A DNA stretch of 64,000 nucleotides from Polaribacter cellanae (GCF_017569185.1 NZ_CP071869.1:434001-498000); one strand, 5' to 3'; positions 52,144 to 62,009 are shown, numbered from the stretch's first letter. The notes: a model not told the origin generated them from the letters alone. A program made the numbers and translations.

Positions 52144-52289
52144 TTTGCTTTAACTTCTAAAAAAATTTAATTGTAGATTTTTAAAATATTTTAGTTTTAG
52201 AGAGAAATTAAATGAATCTAGAAAATCGATAGGTAAACCAGTAATCTTGTTTTAATTTTTTATCAATAAAAAAATGAAAATAGATTAAA
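52144..52289. other. Intergenic region upstream of the dehydrogenase
   Basis: AT-rich, stops in all frames, no repeat family seen. It should hold the upstream part of the dehydrogenase promoter. Confidence 0.4.
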
Positions 52290-52470
52290 TGAAAAAAATA
52301 TTTTAATAAATACAATACAGTCACAAATTAAAAATAACAACGTTCTTACTACAACGAATAAAGTTTTGTAAGATATTACACTTACGAATAATGGCGATTT
52401 AATGTATAATCATTATCCATTTTTTAACCCAAAATAGGATAATGATTATGGATTTGAAAATTAAAAAAAT
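52290..52470 (+). pseudogene. Possible decayed gene with a 13-bp inverted repeat
   Basis: After ATG 52290 (MKKIF and stops) a second frame reads VLTTTNKVL, stop, DITLTNNGDLMYNHYPFFNPK, stop, DNDYGFEN, stop. Three in-frame stops and a shift interrupt what looks like one protein. The same stretch holds the perfect repeat ATAATCATTATCC (52406-52418) and GGATAATGATTAT (52437-52449), without T-run. Either a degraded gene or a coincidence of AT-rich DNA. Confidence 0.35.
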
Positions 52471-52623
52471 TGAAACCTTTTTTAAATAAAGAGTAACATA
52501 CTATAAGAACTACAGAGAACCATTATTTTAAGCAATGTTTTTAGAAGTTAGAAATGGTTAAAATAGAATTGTATGGAATTCAACAAAACTAGCTAATAAT
52601 TTTAAAATAAATCAATTAATGTA

Positions 52624-52653
52624 TTGTTTGTTAAAAATATCAAGTCATCTTTG
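52624..52653 (+). promoter_or_regulatory. Promoter of the cold-shock gene
   Basis: TTG at 52624-52626 (part of TTGTTTG), 19 bases, then CATCTTTG at 52646-52653, near the -7 form. The ATG follows after about 27 bases. The TTG at 52624 is thus part of the -33 box, not a start. Confidence 0.5.
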
Positions 52654-52680
52654 CGACTTAATAAATATAATAACAATATT

Positions 52681-52872
52681 ATGAGTAAAGGTACAGTAAA
52701 GTTTTTCAACGAAACTAAAGGTTTTGGATTTATCACTGAAGAAGGAGTTGAAAAAGATCATTTCGTACATGTTTCTGGTTTAGTAGACGAGATTCGTGAA
52801 GGAGATGCAGTTGAATTTGATTTGCAAGAAGGTAACAAAGGTTTAAACGCAGTAAACGTTAAAGTTATCTAA
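52681..52872 (+). CDS. cspA: Cold-shock domain protein
   Basis: A 63-residue OB-fold RNA chaperone. RNP1 is KGFGFI (residues 14-19) and RNP2 is HFVHVS; GTVKFFNETKGFGFITEEG and GDAVEFDLQEGNKGLNAVNVKV are standard. ATG 52681 is chosen because the longer frame from TTG 52624 starts in the promoter. Single gene with its own promoter and terminator. Acts on mRNA structure. Confidence 0.95.
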   Translation: MSKGTVKFFNETKGFGFITEEGVEKDHFVHVSGLVDEIREGDAVEFDLQEGNKGLNAVNVKVI

Positions 52873-52901
52873 TAACATACATACTTTCAAGTTTAAAAAG
52901 A

Positions 52902-52929
52902 AAGTTCATCAATTGATGAGCTTTTTTTT
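52902..52929 (+). terminator. Terminator of the cold-shock gene
   Basis: AAGTTCATC (52902-52910), loop AATT, GATGAGCTT (52915-52923), one G-T pair, followed by T-run to 52929. Confidence 0.8.
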
Positions 52930-53054
52930 ATACATTTTCTTTAAGTACAAACAAAAAAGAAAATAAATATTAACAAAAAGTGTCGTTATCTTTACACAAA
53001 ATAATGTTACATGTTGTGTGTAATTAAAACGTACAATCTTAATAAACGGAAAAA

Positions 53055-53441
53055 ATGAAATTTAAACCAGGAATTAACCACATTGAATTTTGGGTTTCTG
53101 ACCTAGAAGAATCTGTAAAATTCTATAATGGATTTCTTAAAATAATTGGCTGGAAGCAGACTAATGAAAAATCTTTTACAAATGGTAATATAGAAATCTA
53201 TTTAAATGAAGTGAAAAAGATAAAAAAAACAAAAAGTCTTGGTATAAGGCATTTATGTTTTCAAGCTGTAAAAAAAGAACAAGTTGACTTGGTTTATGAA
53301 TATTTATCAAAAGAACAATCTAAAATTATTCGAAAGCCTATGTTTATGGGATATTCTAAAGAATACTATACAGTGGATTTTTTTGACCCTGATGGTCAAA
53401 TTTTAGAAGTGGCACATACTCCAAATATGAGTTTTGAATAA
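53055..53441 (+). CDS. Glyoxalase/VOC-family protein
   Basis: A 128-residue vicinal-oxygen-chelate protein. GINHIEFWVSDLEESVKFYNGFL (core HIEFWVSDLEES) opens the first beta-alpha-beta-beta-beta unit, LGIRHLCFQA the second, and DFFDPDGQILEVAHTP the end, with His and Glu metal ligands. Members include glyoxalase I, fosfomycin thioltransferase-like and dioxygenase-like enzymes; the substrate is not evident. Stands alone. Another member of the superfamily is present as a remnant at 11671. Confidence 0.85.
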   Translation: MKFKPGINHIEFWVSDLEESVKFYNGFLKIIGWKQTNEKSFTNGNIEIYLNEVKKIKKTKSLGIRHLCFQAVKKEQVDLVYEYLSKEQSKIIRKPMFMGYSKEYYTVDFFDPDGQILEVAHTPNMSFE

Positions 53442-53624
53442 TAAAATTATCCTTATAGCTTTATAATATACTGAACTTTTGGAATATTTCAAAAAAATAG
53501 AATTGAAAAAAATTAATAATAAGTAGAATGCTGACTAATTTAAAAAACTATTTTTCTATTTATTGGAAGCGTTTTAAAGTGCTTATTACCATTAAGTAAA
53601 AGCATCTACAAAATAAAAATAAGT

Positions 53625-54938
53625 ATGGCAAATCATAAAAAAGATCAACAAGATATTTTAGATAAATTGAATATAAAACAGCTAAATCCTATGCAAATAG
53701 AAGCGACTGCTGTTATTCAAAAGACAAATAATATCATTCTACTTTCTCCAACAGGAACAGGAAAAACATTGGCTTTTTTATTACCAATTATTAAAAATTT
53801 AGATCCTGAAAATACAGATATTCAAGTACTTATTTTAGTTCCCTCAAGAGAATTGGCAATTCAAATAGAACAAGTGGTTCGTGGAATGGGTTCTGGTTAC
53901 AAAGTAAATGCAGTTTATGGTGGAAGACCCATGTCTAAAGATAAAATAGAATTAAAACACGTACCTGCAATTTTAATTGGAACTCCAGGAAGAATTTCCG
54001 ATCATTTTGCCAACCAACGTTTTACAAGAGAAAGTATAAAAACCTTGGTTTTAGATGAGTTTGATAAGTCTTTAGAAGTTGGTTTCGAATATGAAATGAG
54101 ACAAATTATAAGAAATTTACCTGCTGTAAGTAAACGCGTTTTAACCTCTGCAACACAGGGAGTTACCATACCAGATTTTGTTGGTTTAAAAGAGCCAAGA
54201 ACCATTAATTATTTAAAAGGAAAAAAGGTTTCTAAATTAGAAATAAAAACGGTTATTTCTCCAGCAAAAAACAAACTAAATACACTTTTACATTTATTAA
54301 ATCATTTGGGAAATCAGCAAGGAATTATCTTTTGTAATTTAAAAGATAGTATTAATAATGTGAGTATTTTTTTAGAGAACAAAAATATTAAACATGGTTG
54401 TTTTAGTGGAGGAATGGAGCAAAAAGACAGAGAACGTTCTTTAATAAAATTCAGTAATGGAACCAACCAAATTTTAATTGCGACAGATTTGGCAGCAAGA
54501 GGAATAGATGTTCCTGAAATGAATTACATTATTCATTACGAATTACCACAAGCTTTAGAAGAGTTTACGCACAGAAATGGGCGTACAGCAAGGGTTTCAG
54601 CAGAAGGTATTGCCTATGTAATTAAATGGAAAGACCAATTACTACCAGAATTTATTAAAGATGCAGAAATTGTAGATATTTCGAAACAAGCAGAAAGAAA
54701 AGCACCTTATTGGGAAACTGTATTTATTTCTGGTGGAAGAAAAGATAAGATTTCAAAAGGAGATATTGCTGGCTTATTTATTAAACAAGGGAAATTAAAA
54801 AGAGAGCAATTAGGAGCAATCGATTTAAAACAAGATTGTGCTTTTGTAGCAGTTCCATTAACTTTAGCAGAAGGTTTGGTTGAAAAATTAAACAATTCTC
54901 GTTTAAAGAAAAAGAAAGTTAGAATGTATATTGTTTAA
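53625..54938 (+). CDS. DEAD-box-like RNA helicase with DEFD motif
   Basis: A 437-residue RNA helicase. Q-motif LNPMQIEATAVIQ, Walker A SPTGTGKT, PSRELAIQ, GTPGRISD and SAT (LTSATQG) are in domain 1; domain 2 has GIIFCNLKDS, ATDLAARGIDVPE and HRNGRTAR. Motif II is LDEFDKSLE, thus D-E-F-D in place of DEAD; this replacement is known in a flavobacterial branch. A C-terminal domain (about 365-437, ISGGRKDKISKGDIAGLFIK) looks like the DbpA-type RNA-binding fold. It may act in ribosome assembly. Confidence 0.88.
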   Translation: MANHKKDQQDILDKLNIKQLNPMQIEATAVIQKTNNIILLSPTGTGKTLAFLLPIIKNLDPENTDIQVLILVPSRELAIQIEQVVRGMGSGYKVNAVYGGRPMSKDKIELKHVPAILIGTPGRISDHFANQRFTRESIKTLVLDEFDKSLEVGFEYEMRQIIRNLPAVSKRVLTSATQGVTIPDFVGLKEPRTINYLKGKKVSKLEIKTVISPAKNKLNTLLHLLNHLGNQQGIIFCNLKDSINNVSIFLENKNIKHGCFSGGMEQKDRERSLIKFSNGTNQILIATDLAARGIDVPEMNYIIHYELPQALEEFTHRNGRTARVSAEGIAYVIKWKDQLLPEFIKDAEIVDISKQAERKAPYWETVFISGGRKDKISKGDIAGLFIKQGKLKREQLGAIDLKQDCAFVAVPLTLAEGLVEKLNNSRLKKKKVRMYIV

Positions 54939-55086
54939 TATTGTTTTTTTTAGTTTAAAAGAAAATTATTTTATCATTCCTGTGAAGACAGAAATCCATA
55001 TTAGGTAAATTATACTTAATGATATTCTTCGACAGGCTCAGAAAGACATTTTACATTTTCAAATATCTACTAATTTCAAAAATTAA

Positions 55087-55986
55087 TTACGAATACAAAA
55101 TCAAAAACACACCTAATAAAATCCCAAATAGTGGTACTAATTTTTTACGCTTATTTTGTTCTTTAAAAATCAAACCTCCAACAACAACTGCGATTAAAAT
55201 TTGACTTCTCTTTATCGCAGATAATAACATAATTAATGCTTCTGGGTCTTGTAAGGCCTTAAAATAGAAATAATCCGCAGTTTGTAATAAAACGCCAACA
55301 GCAATAATTGTCCACCTAAATTTAAATGCTTTTCGCTTTTCAGCATAAGGAAACCACGTGATTAATAAAATTATCAATAGAATTAAAATCGTATAAAAAC
55401 AAAACCAAAACTGTAAAGTTTGTGGGTTTAATACTAAATTCTGAATTAAAAACTTGTCATACAAACCACTAGAAGCTCCTAAAAAAGTAGCCCCAATAAT
55501 GGCTAAAATCCATTTATTTTTTTTAAAGATAATGCCTTCTTTTTTTCCGATTTTAGAGTAAAGTAATACTGAAAAAATTATCAAGAAAAAACCAATCCAT
55601 TGAAAAGAATTCGGCTGTTCGTTATAAATTAAAATCGCACCAATAAATGTAAAAAAAGGTCCAGCAGAACGAATTGGAGTGACAATTGTTAATGGCAAAT
55701 GTTTTAAAGCTGCATAGGCTAAAATCCAAGAAGCAGCCATTATTATCGATTTTATAAAAATAAAACCATGCGTTTGCCATGGAAGATTGGTAATATAAAA
55801 CCCTATTTCTTTAAAATATTCAGAATTGTATTTAGAGCCAATAAAAAACGGAATAAATAGCAAGAAACCAGAAAGTAAAGTTCCCAAAAGTACTGGAAAT
55901 ACTTCATTTCCTTGCACAGCATGTTTTTTACACAAATTGTGTAATCCTAAGAAAAGTGCGGCTAATAAGCCTAAATACATCCACAT
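55087..55986 (-). CDS. EamA-like (DMT) transporter
   Basis: A 299-residue membrane protein of ten segments. From MWMYLGLLAALFLGLHNLCKK (first segment) two EamA-type repeats follow; ALKHLPLTIVTPIRSAGPFF and DPEALIMLLSAIKRSQILIAV are the conserved segments that close each half. The start is ATG 55986; the longer frame to 56085 runs through intergenic repeat words (TTCGACAGG). Substrate unknown. Confidence 0.8.
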   Translation of the reverse strand: MWMYLGLLAALFLGLHNLCKKHAVQGNEVFPVLLGTLLSGFLLFIPFFIGSKYNSEYFKEIGFYITNLPWQTHGFIFIKSIIMAASWILAYAALKHLPLTIVTPIRSAGPFFTFIGAILIYNEQPNSFQWIGFFLIIFSVLLYSKIGKKEGIIFKKNKWILAIIGATFLGASSGLYDKFLIQNLVLNPQTLQFWFCFYTILILLIILLITWFPYAEKRKAFKFRWTIIAVGVLLQTADYFYFKALQDPEALIMLLSAIKRSQILIAVVVGGLIFKEQNKRKKLVPLFGILLGVFLILYS

Positions 55987-56197
55987 AATGCGCGCGAAGA
56001 TAGTTTTTTGTGTTGTTTTTTGAGGCGTTTTTTTTCTATAAAATTTGTGAAGGAAAAGACTTCGACAGGCACATCTTAATACCATTTTCTAACAAGCTTA
56101 GAAACGTGAGTTCGATTTAAGAAATAATAGATAACTATATCACGTTAGAAAAATCTTTTTACTTCTAATTTTAGTTTGCTTAAAAAATATGTAAAAT

Positions 56198-56839
56198 TTA
56201 AAAAGTATGTCGCTTCTCATCTACAACAGAAGCTTTTAATAACAAATTAAATTCTTTAATACTATCAAAATTATTGGCAATTGCTTTAGAAACTGCAACT
56301 CCAGAAATACCCGTTTCTAAAATTTCGGGCACATCTTTTGTGGCAATGTCTCCAAAACCAAGAATAGGAGTTTCCGTTTTTAAAACATCAATAATTGTAT
56401 AAAAACCAGCCAAACCTAAAACTTTGGTTTGTTTATTTTCTAAAGATGAATTCCTAAAAGGACTTAAAATAACATAATCGAACTCGTTTTTAATTAATTT
56501 TTGGCATTCTTGTAAACTATTGGCAGTTCCTCCAACAATTTGCCAAGTGTATAAGTAAATTCTCACAGAAGTCGAGTAGGAGTTTGTATTTTCGAAATGT
56601 ACACCATCTGCTTTTACTTCTTTGGCTATTTTATAATGTTCTTTTATAATGAAACGCGTTTGAAAATGAGCCGTTATCTTGCGAGCTTCTTTTGCCACTT
56701 CTAAAAGTTGCTTTTTAAAAACATTTTCCAAGTTCAATTGTACCAATTCAGCACCAGAAGTACAAGCTTTTTGAATTTTTTCTAAAATCTCTCTAGAAGT
56801 TTTTCCTTCAACAATAAAATGTAATTTTGGAATGGTCAT
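56198..56839 (-). CDS. ThiE/TenI-like thiamine phosphate synthase family protein
   Basis: A 213-residue (beta/alpha)8 protein. SGAELVQLNLENV, FIIKEHYKIAKEVKADGVHFEN, GGTANSLQECQKL, DYVILSPFRNSSLEN and LGFGDIATKDVPEILETGISGVAVSKAIA follow the ThiE/TenI order. Several residues that bind pyrophosphate in true ThiE (for example the Ser-rich G-x-S loop) are replaced, so it may be a paralogue. No thi gene is near. The next gene upstream starts 38 bases away on the same strand. Confidence 0.7.
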   Translation of the reverse strand: MTIPKLHFIVEGKTSREILEKIQKACTSGAELVQLNLENVFKKQLLEVAKEARKITAHFQTRFIIKEHYKIAKEVKADGVHFENTNSYSTSVRIYLYTWQIVGGTANSLQECQKLIKNEFDYVILSPFRNSSLENKQTKVLGLAGFYTIIDVLKTETPILGFGDIATKDVPEILETGISGVAVSKAIANNFDSIKEFNLLLKASVVDEKRHTF

Positions 56840-56877
56840 GAATAATTTTTTGAATAAAATAAAGAAAAATAAAATAA

Positions 56878-57489
56878 TTAGGTAGAAACAACTTTAGCAA
56901 ACTGCATAAAATAATCTTCAAAACGTCTTAAAGCCGGACTCATTTTCTGTGAGTACATTACAAACTGACATTTAGAAATACTCTGGGTAATAGATAAAAC
57001 TTCTGCAGAATAGTTTTTTTGAGCTAAAAAATCCGCATCATCTATACTAAAAATTTTAGTCTGTGTTGTATTTACCCCTTCTAATAACAATAATTTATGC
57101 ATTATTTTTGGTGTAGCAATTAAAACATCTACACCTTCGAAAATCTCCGACTTTAACAAATCGATATGTTCTCTTTCATTTGCCACATAAACACGTAAAG
57201 AAGAAGACCTTGTGTATTTTAAAAACACATAATATAATTCCAACGCTTTATCATTATTTTCTACCAAAACAATGGCTCTTGGTGCTGTACCAACTTCTTC
57301 ACACTTTAATTTATTTAAAGTTGTAAGTATTAAAGTAGTTGTTTTTCCACTATTTTCTAATGCAGTACAAAAAACATTCGTACCACTTTTAATGGTAGAA
57401 ATACTCGCTTTTTGAAATGGAGTAGGAGCTGTTATTTCGAACGTTGCTAACTTTTCTTTAAGATGAGGATGTAATTTTCTAAAAGGCAT
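56878..57489 (-). CDS. Half-size DEAD-box-like protein (RecA1 domain only)
   Basis: A 203-residue protein with only the first helicase domain. The Q-motif region is FEITAPTPFQKASI, Walker A is TALENSGKTTT, motif Ib-like LIATPKIMHK; motif II is SIDDADFL in place of DEAD, and the SAT motif is replaced by YSQKMS. The second RecA domain is absent, and no remnant of it lies downstream, so it cannot unwind RNA alone. It is probably a regulatory or adaptor protein. The gene is intact and the form seems conserved in the family, as far as I recall. Confidence 0.75.
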   Translation of the reverse strand: MPFRKLHPHLKEKLATFEITAPTPFQKASISTIKSGTNVFCTALENSGKTTTLILTTLNKLKCEEVGTAPRAIVLVENNDKALELYYVFLKYTRSSSLRVYVANEREHIDLLKSEIFEGVDVLIATPKIMHKLLLLEGVNTTQTKIFSIDDADFLAQKNYSAEVLSITQSISKCQFVMYSQKMSPALRRFEDYFMQFAKVVST

Positions 57490-57631
57490 AAAAATAGAAC
57501 TGATTATTTACTTGAACAATTCCTGCAAAGATACAATTAAATTGAAGTTTCTACTTTTAAGATTTATAGATTCAATTATAAATTATAGCTAAATAAAAAG
57601 AAAATTATAGAAGAATTTTATTTTATACTGT

Positions 57632-57639
57632 TAAATTTG
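57632..57639 (+). promoter_or_regulatory. -7 element of the GH123-like gene
   Basis: TAAATTTG fits TAnnTTTG, 31 bases before ATG 57671. Confidence 0.5.
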
Positions 57640-57670
57640 CTTCAGAAGTTTTAATTTGAATAATATAGAA

Positions 57671-59440
57671 ATGAAGAAATTCAAAATCGTTATAGCAATA
57701 CTTATTTTTTTAGTAGGAATAATTAATTGTCAAGAAAAAAAAGAAATTATTGTAAGTAAAACCTATAAAGAAGCCAAAGACCCATCTCCAGTAAAAACAG
57801 AAGATTGGTCTTCTGTAAAAAAAGGACTGCATGCCTCAATTGTTTCTACAGACATTCGTTTTGTAAAAAGTGTAATTCCAAAAGTTAAAACAAAAACGTC
57901 TTGGAGTGGTACAGCTTGGAAAGGAGAAAGAATTTCTGTTCAATTAGTACTTTGGAGCAACGATTCTCTAAATAAAGTACAAACAAATGTTTCCGATTTT
58001 AAATCGAATTCAGGTGCTTTATTACCTGCTAAAATTGCAAAAACACACTTCGTAAAATATGTAATTACAGATGAATTTGCAGGCGGTTGTGGCTATAGAA
58101 AACCAGAAGACTTTGCATCTTCTTTAGCTGCAGATGCTTTTGAAAATATAAACTCTTATGCTGTAGAAGCACAAGCAACAAGACCTATTTGGGTAACCAT
58201 AGATGTACCTAAAAATGCTAAAGCAAGTACATATAAAAGTAAAATTACATTAAATATTCAAGGTCAAAAAAACCAAACATTTACGATTAACTTAAAAGTT
58301 ATCGATAAAACGTTACCAAAAGGAACAGATTGGAAATTTCACCTCGATTTATGGCAAAATCCCTACGCAGTTGCGAGGTATTATAATGTAAAACCTTGGT
58401 CTAAAGAGCATTGGAATTTACTAAAACCTTTAATGAAAAGACTTGCCAATGCTGGCCAAAAAGTAATTACGGTTTCATTAAATAAACGTCCTTGGGGAGG
58501 GCAAACCTACGACCCATTTGAAACAATGATTATTTGGAAAAAGAAAACAAACGGTTCTTGGGAATACGATTTTACTGTTTTTGATAACTGGGTGCAATTT
58601 ATGATGGATTTAGGCGTAAAAAAACAAATTAGTTGTTACTCAATGGTGCCTTGGGGAAATGAGTTTTATTACTTAGATGAAACTCAAAACAAAGAAATTA
58701 AAATAAAAGCGGCTCCTGGAACCAAAGAATATGAAAATTTATGGATTCCATTCTTAACAAAATTTAAAGCACATTTAGTAAAAAAGGGCTGGAACAACAT
58801 TACTCGAATTGCAATGGATGAAAGAGGTCCAAAAGAAATGAAAGAGATGTTAAAATTACTAAATAAATATGCACCTGAATTTGGTGTCTCTTTTGCAGAC
58901 AACCATAAGAGTTATAAATTATATCCAAACGAATTAAAAGACATGTCTTTGGCTTTTGGAAGTCCTGTCGATCCAGAAGATTTAATATTAAGACGTAAAA
59001 AAAACTATGTTAGCACACATTATGTATGTTGTTCAGACGGGTTTCCAAATACATTTACCTTTTCTCCACCAGCAGAAGGTGTGTTTATTGGCTGGTACAC
59101 AATGGCTGCAAATTTCGATGGTTTTTTAAGATGGGCTTACAATAGTTGGGTAGAAAAACCATTATTAGATTCAAGATTTAGAGCATGGCCAGCAGGAGAC
59201 ACCTACCAAGTATATCCTGGAAATAGAAGTTCTATACGTTTCGAAACTTTACGAGAAGGTATCGAAGATGCAGAGAAAATTAGAATTTTAAGAGAGGAAT
59301 TTCAACAAAAAGAAATGCAAGAAGAATTAAAAGAATTAAACGATTTAGTGGCTAAATTTAATATTACAGAAAAACCAAATAATTTAGAGCAAATGCTTAA
59401 AGACGCTAAAGAAAAATTGAATGCTTTAGCAGAGAAATAA
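57671..59440 (+). CDS. GH123-like lipoprotein (DUF4091 domain)
   Basis: A 589-residue exported lipoprotein: signal peptide with lipobox LVGIINC (Cys at about 19), then an N-terminal beta domain (about 40-215) and a catalytic barrel of the GH123/DUF4091 type. The adjacent acid pair D383-E384 in RIAMDERGP matches the Asp-Glu pair of GH123, which cleaves beta-N-acetylgalactosaminides with substrate-assisted catalysis. The end DGFLRWAYNSW, GDTYQVYPG and RFETLREGIEDAEKI is the DUF4091 signature. ATG 57671 is used; the TTG five codons earlier is less likely. Found without a SusCD pair nearby. Substrate by family only. Confidence 0.82.
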   Translation: MKKFKIVIAILIFLVGIINCQEKKEIIVSKTYKEAKDPSPVKTEDWSSVKKGLHASIVSTDIRFVKSVIPKVKTKTSWSGTAWKGERISVQLVLWSNDSLNKVQTNVSDFKSNSGALLPAKIAKTHFVKYVITDEFAGGCGYRKPEDFASSLAADAFENINSYAVEAQATRPIWVTIDVPKNAKASTYKSKITLNIQGQKNQTFTINLKVIDKTLPKGTDWKFHLDLWQNPYAVARYYNVKPWSKEHWNLLKPLMKRLANAGQKVITVSLNKRPWGGQTYDPFETMIIWKKKTNGSWEYDFTVFDNWVQFMMDLGVKKQISCYSMVPWGNEFYYLDETQNKEIKIKAAPGTKEYENLWIPFLTKFKAHLVKKGWNNITRIAMDERGPKEMKEMLKLLNKYAPEFGVSFADNHKSYKLYPNELKDMSLAFGSPVDPEDLILRRKKNYVSTHYVCCSDGFPNTFTFSPPAEGVFIGWYTMAANFDGFLRWAYNSWVEKPLLDSRFRAWPAGDTYQVYPGNRSSIRFETLREGIEDAEKIRILREEFQQKEMQEELKELNDLVAKFNITEKPNNLEQMLKDAKEKLNALAEK

Positions 59441-59679
59441 AGTTTTTAGATAAAAGTAAAGTTGCTGGAAATAAATTAAATAATTATATATTACTAATAC
59501 CATTTTGTTTTGAAATTACTGTAAAAGAAAAAAATAATTTTGTTCTATCTACAAAAAAGAAAAACAGAGCATAGCCTTAGCTCAATGTTATTAAATTATG
59601 GTATTTTTTTATTTTGAAGTAAAGAAGAAAAAAGCATATTTTATTACGATAATTTTAGTGAAGAAATAGTACAATACTT

Positions 59680-62007
59680 TTAAAAAGCAACAAAACTATA
59701 GCCCAAACCAACAAAAAATCGCATTTGGTTAATGTCGTTTACAAAAGAAGCATCTATAATTATAGGACCTAAAACCGAATTGTAAGAAGCCGTAAGTCCT
59801 GTTGAAAAAATAAGACCAGTTTGTTGCTCTATATCATTCCAGTTAGATGTTATGTTTGTAAAGTTCTTTAAATAATTAGAAAAAGTATTATTTCCAAAAA
59901 GAACCAAATCTAAATGTGGAGTTATAAATAATTTCTTTTGAAACGCATATTGAAAAGAAATATCTACTTTTAAAAACTGGCTCGCTAAAGCTTCGCCATC
60001 TTTTAGTCCAGGAACAATAAAACTACCACCTCTTGCTATCGAGGCATTTCCTCCCAAAAAATAAGAGGGACCAACATTATAATCTGTAAAAGAAAGTTTA
60101 TCTTCTTTTACAATATCTTCAAAAATAAAACCGCCAGTAACACCTGCAATAAGTGTAGATTTTGGTGAAAACGAAAACCTGTTAGATGTTAAAAAAGATA
60201 ATTTATGATAATTAGCAAGAGATCCTTTTAGTTTAATATATTCTTGGTTATCAAACGAAAAAATATCAACATTTAAAATATTATCTAAAGATCGTTTATA
60301 ATTTATGGCAACAAAAGAACCTTTGGTTGCAAAATATTGTTTATTTATGGTATTAAAATTAAACCTTAAAGTTGCCAAATAATTTTGATAACGATACCTA
60401 CTAATACTATTTTCTTTAACAGAAGATACCTCAATAGGCACTTGAGGCCTTAAAGTTGTGTTTTCGTATTCAATACCTAAACCTATATAACTTTTTAAAG
60501 AACTCAAGTTTCGGTTCAATTGGCTTTTTACTTGCTGGAATCGATATTTATAATCTTCGGTTTTAAAACCAGCTGTGTACAAACCTTGTCTATAATTATT
60601 CGCATACAATTCAGTTCGCGTCCACCAATTCTTATTCTTTCCTATTATATTTTGATGTTGCAATCTAATTTTCGGATTCTTCGCTAAATCTATGGTAATT
60701 AAAGATCTCGAAGATTTACCTATTAAATTTCGTCCTGTATAATTTAAAATTAGTCCTGCACCCAATTCATTATTATAATGTATAGCACCTTTAATTTGAT
60801 GATTTGCATTTTCTAATCCATTCAAATAAAGAGTTGTTTTATTATCTTTATCAAAAAGCCTATATTTTATTTGCTGAAACAAAGCAGTACCCATGGCAGT
60901 ATTAATACCCTTGGCGATGTCTGTTTTCGAATATTTCTTACCTTTTGTAAGGTTTGTACGCGCTTTAATTAAGTTTAAATGGTCTTTATAAATACCATTG
61001 TACACAATAGTATCTAAAGAAATAGAGTCTTTTGCGATGGGTACACTTATTGTTCTTTGTTTAAACTTTTTAAGTTGTTTAGAAATTTTAATCAGTTGAG
61101 AAAGTTTTGCTGTTAAAGCGATTTTTCCCTGCTCATAAATGTTTAAAGTCTGTCCAAAATCGGCTGTTCCATAAGTAATATTAGATCTATGACTCAACAA
61201 AATATCACACAATGCTCTATTTGCAGGGTTTTTAATATTACTGGCAATCATACCCGATTGAAACAATAAAGATTGCAAATTATCTAAACGTTCTTTAGGT
61301 AACATTCCATTACCAACATCGCTTCCAATAATAAAATCTGCTCCCATTCTTTTAGCAACATCTACTGGAAAATTATTAAGAATTCCACCATCAATTAACA
61401 AGGTGTTTTTATAAGGAACAGCAGAAAAAACGCCAGGAATAGACATGCTAGAACGCATTGCTAAAGCCAAAGAACCACTACTTAAAACCACCTCTTTTCC
61501 ATCCACAATATCTGTTGCAATTGCACGAAAAGGAATAGGAAGCTCATCAAAATTAGAAATATGATAAACAGGAAAAGTAATAGAAGTTAAAAAGTTTCTT
61601 AGATTTTGGTCGCTTAAGATAAACGGATTTATTTTAACTTTTCCCTTAACAATTGCTGCACTTATTAAATATTGATTAAACTCACTCTTTTCTTCGTTAC
61701 TTACATTATCTAAAGAGAGACTACCACCAATAAGATTGTTCCATTCTATGTTTTTAGCCAAATCTGCAATTTCATTACCAGAATATCCCATAGCGTACAA
61801 GCCACCCACAATACTTCCCATACTATTGCCTACAATTAAATCTGGTACAATACCAAGAGAATCTAATTTTTGCAATAAAGGAATGTGTGCAACACCTTTT
61901 GCACCACCACCACTTAAAACCAATGCTACTTTGGGTTTCTTTTCTTGTGCCAGCAAAGTAGAGAAGGAGAGTAGAAGCGTAATTAAGAATGTAAAAAATT
62001 TAAGCAT
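59680..62007 (-). CDS. Patatin-like phospholipase with C-terminal surface barrel
   Basis: A 775-residue outer-membrane protein. After a signal peptide (MLKFFTFLITLLLSFSTLLA) comes a patatin domain (about 25-220): GGGAKGVAHI oxyanion loop, GNSMGS with the nucleophile Ser and LLIDGGILNNFPV with the catalytic Asp. A POTRA-like part (about 310-400) and a 16-strand Bac_surface_Ag barrel follow, ending in FVGLGYSFVAF. This is the PlpD/RssA-type, type V secretion-like, architecture. ATG 62007 is used because the longer frame runs into a transposase remnant and a -7 element (TATATTTGC) stands just before this ATG. Confidence 0.88.
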   Translation of the reverse strand: MLKFFTFLITLLLSFSTLLAQEKKPKVALVLSGGGAKGVAHIPLLQKLDSLGIVPDLIVGNSMGSIVGGLYAMGYSGNEIADLAKNIEWNNLIGGSLSLDNVSNEEKSEFNQYLISAAIVKGKVKINPFILSDQNLRNFLTSITFPVYHISNFDELPIPFRAIATDIVDGKEVVLSSGSLALAMRSSMSIPGVFSAVPYKNTLLIDGGILNNFPVDVAKRMGADFIIGSDVGNGMLPKERLDNLQSLLFQSGMIASNIKNPANRALCDILLSHRSNITYGTADFGQTLNIYEQGKIALTAKLSQLIKISKQLKKFKQRTISVPIAKDSISLDTIVYNGIYKDHLNLIKARTNLTKGKKYSKTDIAKGINTAMGTALFQQIKYRLFDKDNKTTLYLNGLENANHQIKGAIHYNNELGAGLILNYTGRNLIGKSSRSLITIDLAKNPKIRLQHQNIIGKNKNWWTRTELYANNYRQGLYTAGFKTEDYKYRFQQVKSQLNRNLSSLKSYIGLGIEYENTTLRPQVPIEVSSVKENSISRYRYQNYLATLRFNFNTINKQYFATKGSFVAINYKRSLDNILNVDIFSFDNQEYIKLKGSLANYHKLSFLTSNRFSFSPKSTLIAGVTGGFIFEDIVKEDKLSFTDYNVGPSYFLGGNASIARGGSFIVPGLKDGEALASQFLKVDISFQYAFQKKLFITPHLDLVLFGNNTFSNYLKNFTNITSNWNDIEQQTGLIFSTGLTASYNSVLGPIIIDASFVNDINQMRFFVGLGYSFVAF

Positions 62008-62009
62008 GT

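Noticed and set aside
56014..56085. N-terminal extension of the EamA-like protein at 55087
   Set aside because: The extra residues are basic and encoded by dispersed repeat words (TTCGACAGG); the membrane protein starts naturally at 55986.
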